NCBI GenBank assembly: GCA_023437715.1
Contig: JAEZFK010000032.1
Location: 62,001-126,000 of the forward strand
DNA: 64,000 nucleotides
Source: Bacillota bacterium
GTDB taxonomy: Bacteria; Bacillota; Clostridia; Lachnospirales; Lachnospiraceae
Direction: 5' to 3'
Made by a program: the position numbers and the translations under genes
Part shown: positions 60,302 to 64,000 of the stretch, piece after piece
Numbering within the stretch: the stretch's first letter is position 1
Layout of the letters: the number at the start of each line of letters is the position of its first letter
Notes under the pieces: generated by a model
Databases searched by the model: none
Seen by the model: only the letters and a program-made list of their open reading frames with translations
What the model was told of the DNA's origin: nothing

Positions 60302-62197
60302 ATGAAGTATGTAAATGACAGGTTTTATGAGCTGATGAATGACGATGGCAGGAACCGGGAACTGATACGGGATATGAAAAAGGAGGTGGATGAGTTTCTT
60401 CCTTATTTTTCTGATTCTCCGGACCGGTTAAGCCGGTGGGGCCATTACTATTTCTGTGACGATGACGGAGGCAGGCTGGTTTTCGATTTAAACTCTCCCG
60501 GCAGGCATCGGTGCGAAGTATGCGGGAAAGTGTTTGAAAGTGAGATTTTAGACGGCGTATGGGTTTATTTTTACCGGAATAAGGCGGTGATCATGGCTCT
60601 GGTATCTGCGGTTATCTATAAAGCAACCGGGGAAAAGAAGTACTATGATTATTCCGTATCAGTCATGGAGTTTTATGCCGGCCATTATAAGGAGTTTCAG
60701 CTGCATAACAAGGAAAATCTCATGGGAGATTCCTATGATACAATGCCGTGGGGCTGCGGGAAAATGATGCCCCAGGGGCTCAATGAGTCCATCGTTGCCA
60801 TCCGTTTTGCCCAGATTATTGAAATCCTAAGAGATGAATTGAGCCCGGAGCTTCTTGACCTGGTGTATGGTAATATGTTTCGGGAAATGTATGGGCTGCT
60901 GGCGCCTCAGGCCACAAGAATCCATAATATAAGCTGCTGGAATCTGTCTGCCATCGGTGTTATGGGGCTGGCGTTCCAGGACCAGGAAATGATTGATTTT
61001 GCATTTAATAGCGAGTTTAACATCAGAAAACAGCTGGAGACCGGAGTGACAAAAGACTTCTTCTGGTATGAAGGATCCATTCACTATAATTTCTTCCTGC
61101 TGGAAGGCATTTCCTATCTTTTTCTGTTCAGCAGGATTTATGATTACGATTTTGGAAAAACAGGCACTGAAATATTACAAAAGATGTTTGTACAGGCCTA
61201 TAATTACGCATTCGATAATCACTATCTCCCCAATCCCAATGACGGGTGGCCCAACTTAAATCTGCGTACCTTCAGCTACATCTACCATACGGCAGCAAGG
61301 GCGTTTGGAGAGGACAGCGAAATCGGTAACCTTGTAAAGAACATAGAGGCCGACGGTTCGGTTCGTACAACCCTGCCCTTGTCGGAGCCGTATTACTGCC
61401 GCAACAGCGTCTGTCTGGAGCAGCTGCTGTTTAACATTGACTTTGATTATCAGAGCTTTACTCCCATAAAAACGAAGTCCGGTAATTTCCCTGAATCGAA
61501 TTTTGTGATTTTGAAAAATGCCCGCTGGAATGCGTTTATGAAATATGGACTAAACGGGAAGTCCCACGCCCACCCGGATATCATGAATGTGGAACTGATG
61601 TATGGGGATCACAGGATATCAAGGGATTTATCCAATGCGGGATACCGGGCCCGCCTGTGCAATGAATGGCATCGGAAAACCCTGTCTCACAATACCGTCT
61701 GCTGGAATGGAACGGACATTACCTCAGTGAGCCCTGGAGAATGCCTGTATTATGATGAAAATAAGGTCACTGCAGCGGCCGGAAATGTCTATGAAGGAAT
61801 TAACTATATCAGGACAATCGGGATTACGGAGGATGCCTTTCTGGATGATTTTCAGGTGGAAAGCAAAACAGAAGGGATTTTTGATTATGTTTTTCATTTA
61901 GAATCCGCTCTTTGCCTGAAGACGGATCTGGTCTTAGAGGATGCAGCCCTGGGCTTTGATAAAAATGGCTATCAGCATATCCTGGAAACCAAACGGGTGA
62001 GAACAGAAAAAGATCATGTTGTCCTGCAGGCCTCGGCGGAAGATGTGAGGTGGAATATATGGATCGATTTGTCCGGCGGCCACCAACTGTACCTGTTAAA
62101 GACATTGGACAATCCGGTCAGTCAAAGGAGAAATACTATTTTACTTAGGAACACAGGGATCAATCCGCATTATCATTTAAAAATAGTGCAGGAGTAA
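60302..62197 (+). CDS. Heparinase II/III-like polysaccharide lyase 2 (cytoplasmic)
   Basis: Protein of 631 residues without signal peptide. An N-terminal HRCEVCGKVF cysteine pair near residue 62 is typical of the oligo-lyase branch of heparinase II/III proteins. The toroid part contains ATRIHNISCWNLSAIGVMGL near residue 200. The C-terminal part has the family signature GKSHAHPDIMNVELMYGDHRI, then EWHRKTLSHNTVCWNG. It differs strongly from the lyase at 58301, so the two probably cut different linkages or act in sequence. It sits 24 nt after that gene in the same operon. Confidence 0.85.
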   Translation: MKYVNDRFYELMNDDGRNRELIRDMKKEVDEFLPYFSDSPDRLSRWGHYYFCDDDGGRLVFDLNSPGRHRCEVCGKVFESEILDGVWVYFYRNKAVIMALVSAVIYKATGEKKYYDYSVSVMEFYAGHYKEFQLHNKENLMGDSYDTMPWGCGKMMPQGLNESIVAIRFAQIIEILRDELSPELLDLVYGNMFREMYGLLAPQATRIHNISCWNLSAIGVMGLAFQDQEMIDFAFNSEFNIRKQLETGVTKDFFWYEGSIHYNFFLLEGISYLFLFSRIYDYDFGKTGTEILQKMFVQAYNYAFDNHYLPNPNDGWPNLNLRTFSYIYHTAARAFGEDSEIGNLVKNIEADGSVRTTLPLSEPYYCRNSVCLEQLLFNIDFDYQSFTPIKTKSGNFPESNFVILKNARWNAFMKYGLNGKSHAHPDIMNVELMYGDHRISRDLSNAGYRARLCNEWHRKTLSHNTVCWNGTDITSVSPGECLYYDENKVTAAAGNVYEGINYIRTIGITEDAFLDDFQVESKTEGIFDYVFHLESALCLKTDLVLEDAALGFDKNGYQHILETKRVRTEKDHVVLQASAEDVRWNIWIDLSGGHQLYLLKTLDNPVSQRRNTILLRNTGINPHYHLKIVQE

Positions 62198-62231
62198 AAA
62201 TAATAATTAAAGCTGTGAGAGGAGAACAAAA

Positions 62232-62966
62232 ATGAGAGCAGTAATAACAGGTGGAACAAGTGGAATCGGCTTAAGCGTTGCAAAGGAGCTGGGAAAGGCT
62301 GGTTATGACGTTATCATCACCGGTATTAATCATGAGGATGCGGAGAATGCATTAAAGGAGCTGAAGGAGCAGGGCACAAACAGCGAATTTATTTATGCGG
62401 ATTCCATGAAAGAAGAGGATGTCAATCATTGCTTTGAAGAAATATCCCGAAAATATGATTCTCTGGATGTGCTGGTGAACAATGTGGGAGGCCTTGGCGG
62501 AAGGCAGCGCTTTGAAGATATGGAAACCTCTTTTATGAGAAGGGTAATGGCACTTAACTTTGACAGTGCATTTTTTGCAAGCCGTGCAGCAATCCCCTTG
62601 CTGAAAAAGGGAAATCACCCGTCGATCATTAACTACAGTACCATTGCAGTCACTTCCGGCGGAGGCCCCGGTGCAGGAATATATACGGCAAGCAAGGCGG
62701 CTATCGAAGGCCTGACCCGGGCGCTGGCCAAAGATCTGGCTGAGTATGGAATCCGTGTAAATGGCGTATCTCCGGGCACCATTGATACTGCATTCCATTC
62801 CGCTACAAAGCGCGAGATTCTGGAATCCTGGAAGGAGGGAATTCTCATGAAACGTCTGGGAGACCCGTCAGAGGTGGCGTCAGTTATCGGCTTCCTGGTT
62901 TCAGAAAAAGCCTCTTTCCTTACAGGGGAAATTATTCAGATCAACGGCGGCCAGGCATTTATTTAA
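62232..62966 (+). CDS. SDR family oxidoreductase (candidate uronate/DEH reductase)
   Basis: Cytoplasmic short-chain dehydrogenase of 244 residues. The cofactor loop is TGGTSGIGLSVA near residue 7, NNVGG follows near 85, the catalytic serine is in INYSTIAVTSG, and the YxxxK pair is in IYTASKAAIEGL. The end LTGEIIQINGGQAFI is typical. AGGAG precedes the ATG. Between lyase and KdgF-like genes, a likely reaction is reduction of the linear 4-deoxy-5-keto uronate towards 2-keto-3-deoxygluconate. That is inference from context; the family itself is broad. Confidence 0.85.
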   Translation: MRAVITGGTSGIGLSVAKELGKAGYDVIITGINHEDAENALKELKEQGTNSEFIYADSMKEEDVNHCFEEISRKYDSLDVLVNNVGGLGGRQRFEDMETSFMRRVMALNFDSAFFASRAAIPLLKKGNHPSIINYSTIAVTSGGGPGAGIYTASKAAIEGLTRALAKDLAEYGIRVNGVSPGTIDTAFHSATKREILESWKEGILMKRLGDPSEVASVIGFLVSEKASFLTGEIIQINGGQAFI

Positions 62967-62987
62967 TGATGGAAAAGGAGTGTTCAA

Positions 62988-63323
62988 ATGGTATTGAAAT
63001 ATGAAGATATAGCTGCTACAAATCCGGAGCCGGGAATTACCAGGCGTATTCTCGCAAGAGGCGGCACCATGATGGGGGTGGAGGCTTCCTTTGAAAAGGG
63101 AGCTGTGGGAAGCGTACATAAGCACCCTCATGAGCAGGTCAGCTATATTGTATCCGGTTCGTTTGAATATGAGGCTGACGGTGTAAAATATATGCTGAAA
63201 GCCGGTGACAGCTATTATGTGGAGCCGGGGGTGGCACATGGAGCAGCGGCATTGGAGGACTCTGTGATACTGGATATATTTACGCCGCAGAGAGAGGATT
63301 TTATTGAGGGGGTTAAGAAGTAA
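62988..63323 (+). CDS. kdgF: KdgF-like cupin (unsaturated uronate linearisation)
   Basis: Small cytoplasmic cupin of 111 residues. Metal ligands are H44, H46, Q50 (or H48) and H84, in VHKHPHEQVSYIV and PGVAHGA. D96, F98 and R102 near the C-terminus repeat the D-x-F-x3-R spacing that I recall for the catalytic residues D102, F104 and R108 of characterised KdgF. KdgF turns the cyclic 4,5-unsaturated uronate made by lyases into the linear keto form. This gene ties the two heparinase-like lyases to uronate breakdown. It is the last gene before a terminator. Other small cupins have similar sequences, so the symbol is provisional. Confidence 0.72.
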   Translation: MVLKYEDIAATNPEPGITRRILARGGTMMGVEASFEKGAVGSVHKHPHEQVSYIVSGSFEYEADGVKYMLKAGDSYYVEPGVAHGAAALEDSVILDIFTPQREDFIEGVKK

Positions 63324-63402
63324 GTATATAAGAACCCCATTCTGGAATAACATATCTTGGAAGAACGTACAAACTGTACCCTTTGTCAAGAACAACAAAA
63401 AA

Positions 63403-63440
63403 GAGAGAGCCGGTTCAGATATTAATATGAACCGGCTCTT
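63403..63440. terminator. Terminator at the end of the polysaccharide operon
   Basis: Perfect 12-bp stem AGAGCCGGTTCA / TGAACCGGCTCT with an A-run on the left and only a short T-run on the right. It is strong on the minus strand and moderate on the plus strand. Confidence 0.75.
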
Positions 63441-63631
63441 TCAGTAAGGTTTATTACATTCTATATAAGAATCTATTCTTTATGATTGTATTCAGAACAA
63501 AACTTGTACACTGCCCGCCTTGACCCGAAGAATATCCCCTGTCAAAAATAACAATAAAATCAGGGAAAGATTGTTATAGTTTTTTCGCTGTTTTACTCAA
63601 AATTTCCTGGCAAGAATCATAAGAAAACGGA

Positions 63632-63660
63632 TTGCAATCTACTTTCATTCGTGATATTAT
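63632..63660 (+). promoter_or_regulatory. Promoter of the threonine dehydrogenase-like gene
   Basis: TTGCAA (63632-63637), a 17-nt spacer and TATTAT (63655-63660), about 100 bp before the start codon. Confidence 0.5.
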
Positions 63661-63691
63661 GTCCTTGAGGGGGAGACGTTAAAAGGGAAAG

Positions 63692-63730
63692 TGTCTTTGT
63701 ATAAAAGACATTTTTCGTCTCACAAAGACA
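63692..63730. repeat. Inverted repeat in the leader of the last gene
   Basis: TGTCTTTGT (63692-63700) and ACAAAGACA (63722-63730) are perfect complements. An inner AGAC/GTCT pair extends the possible RNA hairpin. Confidence 0.6.
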
Positions 63731-63759
63731 TATAATGTATAAGAAAGGTGGAGGTTACA

Positions 63760-64000
63760 ATGAAAGAAAAAATGATGTATGCAATTGTAAAAGAGCAGGC
63801 GGCGAGTGGTCTGGCCCTTAGAGAGGTCCCCATTCCCGTAACAGGGGAAAATGATGTGAAGATCAAGATTCACTACACATCAATCTGCGGTACGGATTTA
63901 CATATTTATAACTGGGATAAGTGGTCTCAGCAGACAATAAAACCGCCGATGACCATTGGACACGAATTTGTAGGGGAAATCGTGGAGACAGGCAGCCTGG
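63760..64000 (+). CDS. Zinc-dependent alcohol dehydrogenase, threonine dehydrogenase-like (5' part)
   Basis: First 80 codons of a medium-chain dehydrogenase that runs off the right edge. It reads YTSICGTDLHIYNWDKW and then PPMTIGHEFVGEIVETG, which contain the catalytic zinc cysteine and the GHE motif. The HIYNWDKWSQQTI stretch closely resembles L-threonine 3-dehydrogenase, but sugar-acid and polyol dehydrogenases of this family share it. It has its own promoter, so it is not clearly part of the polysaccharide operon. Ribosome site GGTGGAGG is about 5 nt upstream of the ATG. Confidence 0.85.
   Translation, partial: MKEKMMYAIVKEQAASGLALREVPIPVTGENDVKIKIHYTSICGTDLHIYNWDKWSQQTIKPPMTIGHEFVGEIVETGSL

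Larger units (their letters stand above)
63441..63759 (+). other. Gene-free control region of the last gene
   Basis: AT-rich DNA with a promoter at 63632-63660, an inverted repeat at 63692-63730 and a ribosome site GGTGGAGG at 63748-63755. A second TATAAT occurs at 63731-63736. I saw no ORF and nothing resembling the IclR operators. Confidence 0.5.

Noticed and set aside
1..64000. Prophage, transposon or integrative element
   Set aside because: No integrase, transposase, phage structural gene or flanking direct repeats were seen, and base composition appears even.

Overview
The window looks like the chromosome of a gut-type Lachnospiraceae bacterium (Lacrimispora/Hungatella/Enterocloster-like Clostridia). 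Evidence: moderate GC, strong AGGAGG ribosome sites, TTGACA/TATAAT promoters, many poly-T terminators, ECF transporters, YesM/YesN two-component pairs, a glutaminyl-tRNA synthetase and many sugar ABC importers. The species is inferred, not shown. No rRNA, tRNA, CRISPR array, insertion sequence or prophage gene was seen.

Left part (1-10.8 kb): the 3' end of a GH112-type phosphorylase; a chemoreceptor; an 840-bp gap holding a consensus promoter and a strong terminator but no convincing ORF (candidate ncRNA); a radical SAM activase-like protein; azlCD; an AraC regulator divergent from a hexuronate module (mannonate dehydratase plus SDR mannonate oxidoreductase); and a second chemoreceptor.

10.8-20.2 kb: a Fbp/Afu-type ABC importer (binding protein, ATPase, fused permease), a phosphohexomutase, a second binding lipoprotein, a YesM-type kinase and a YesN-type regulator. 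Together they suggest sensing and uptake of a phosphorylated sugar or similar anion. 20.2-29 kb: two paralogous L,D-transpeptidases flank a nucleoside phosphorylase, a complete ECF transporter and a NiaR-like regulator, a probable nicotinamide riboside or niacin salvage operon. 29-37 kb: glnS, a MocR regulator with a secreted MORN-like protein, and a GH129-like alpha-N-acetylgalactosaminidase between two AraC regulators.

37-49.5 kb: a single-chain molybdenum hydroxylase behind a roughly 375-nt leader; an oxidoreductase with a sugar ABC importer lacking its own ATPase; and rhamnose catabolism (rhaB, rhaM, rhaA, rhaD).

49.6-63.3 kb: the most notable region, an IclR-controlled polysaccharide-utilisation locus. 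It encodes an ABC importer with a 704-residue binding protein, its own ATPase, five uncharacterised small membrane proteins threaded through the operon, two cytoplasmic heparinase II/III-like lyases, an SDR and a KdgF-like cupin. The inferred route is import of uronic-acid oligosaccharides, intracellular lyase cleavage, linearisation of the unsaturated uronate by KdgF, and reduction towards 2-keto-3-deoxygluconate, where the left-hand hexuronate module also leads. Three matching 18-bp inverted repeats at the iclR and operon promoters are probable operators. A threonine-dehydrogenase-like gene runs off the right edge.
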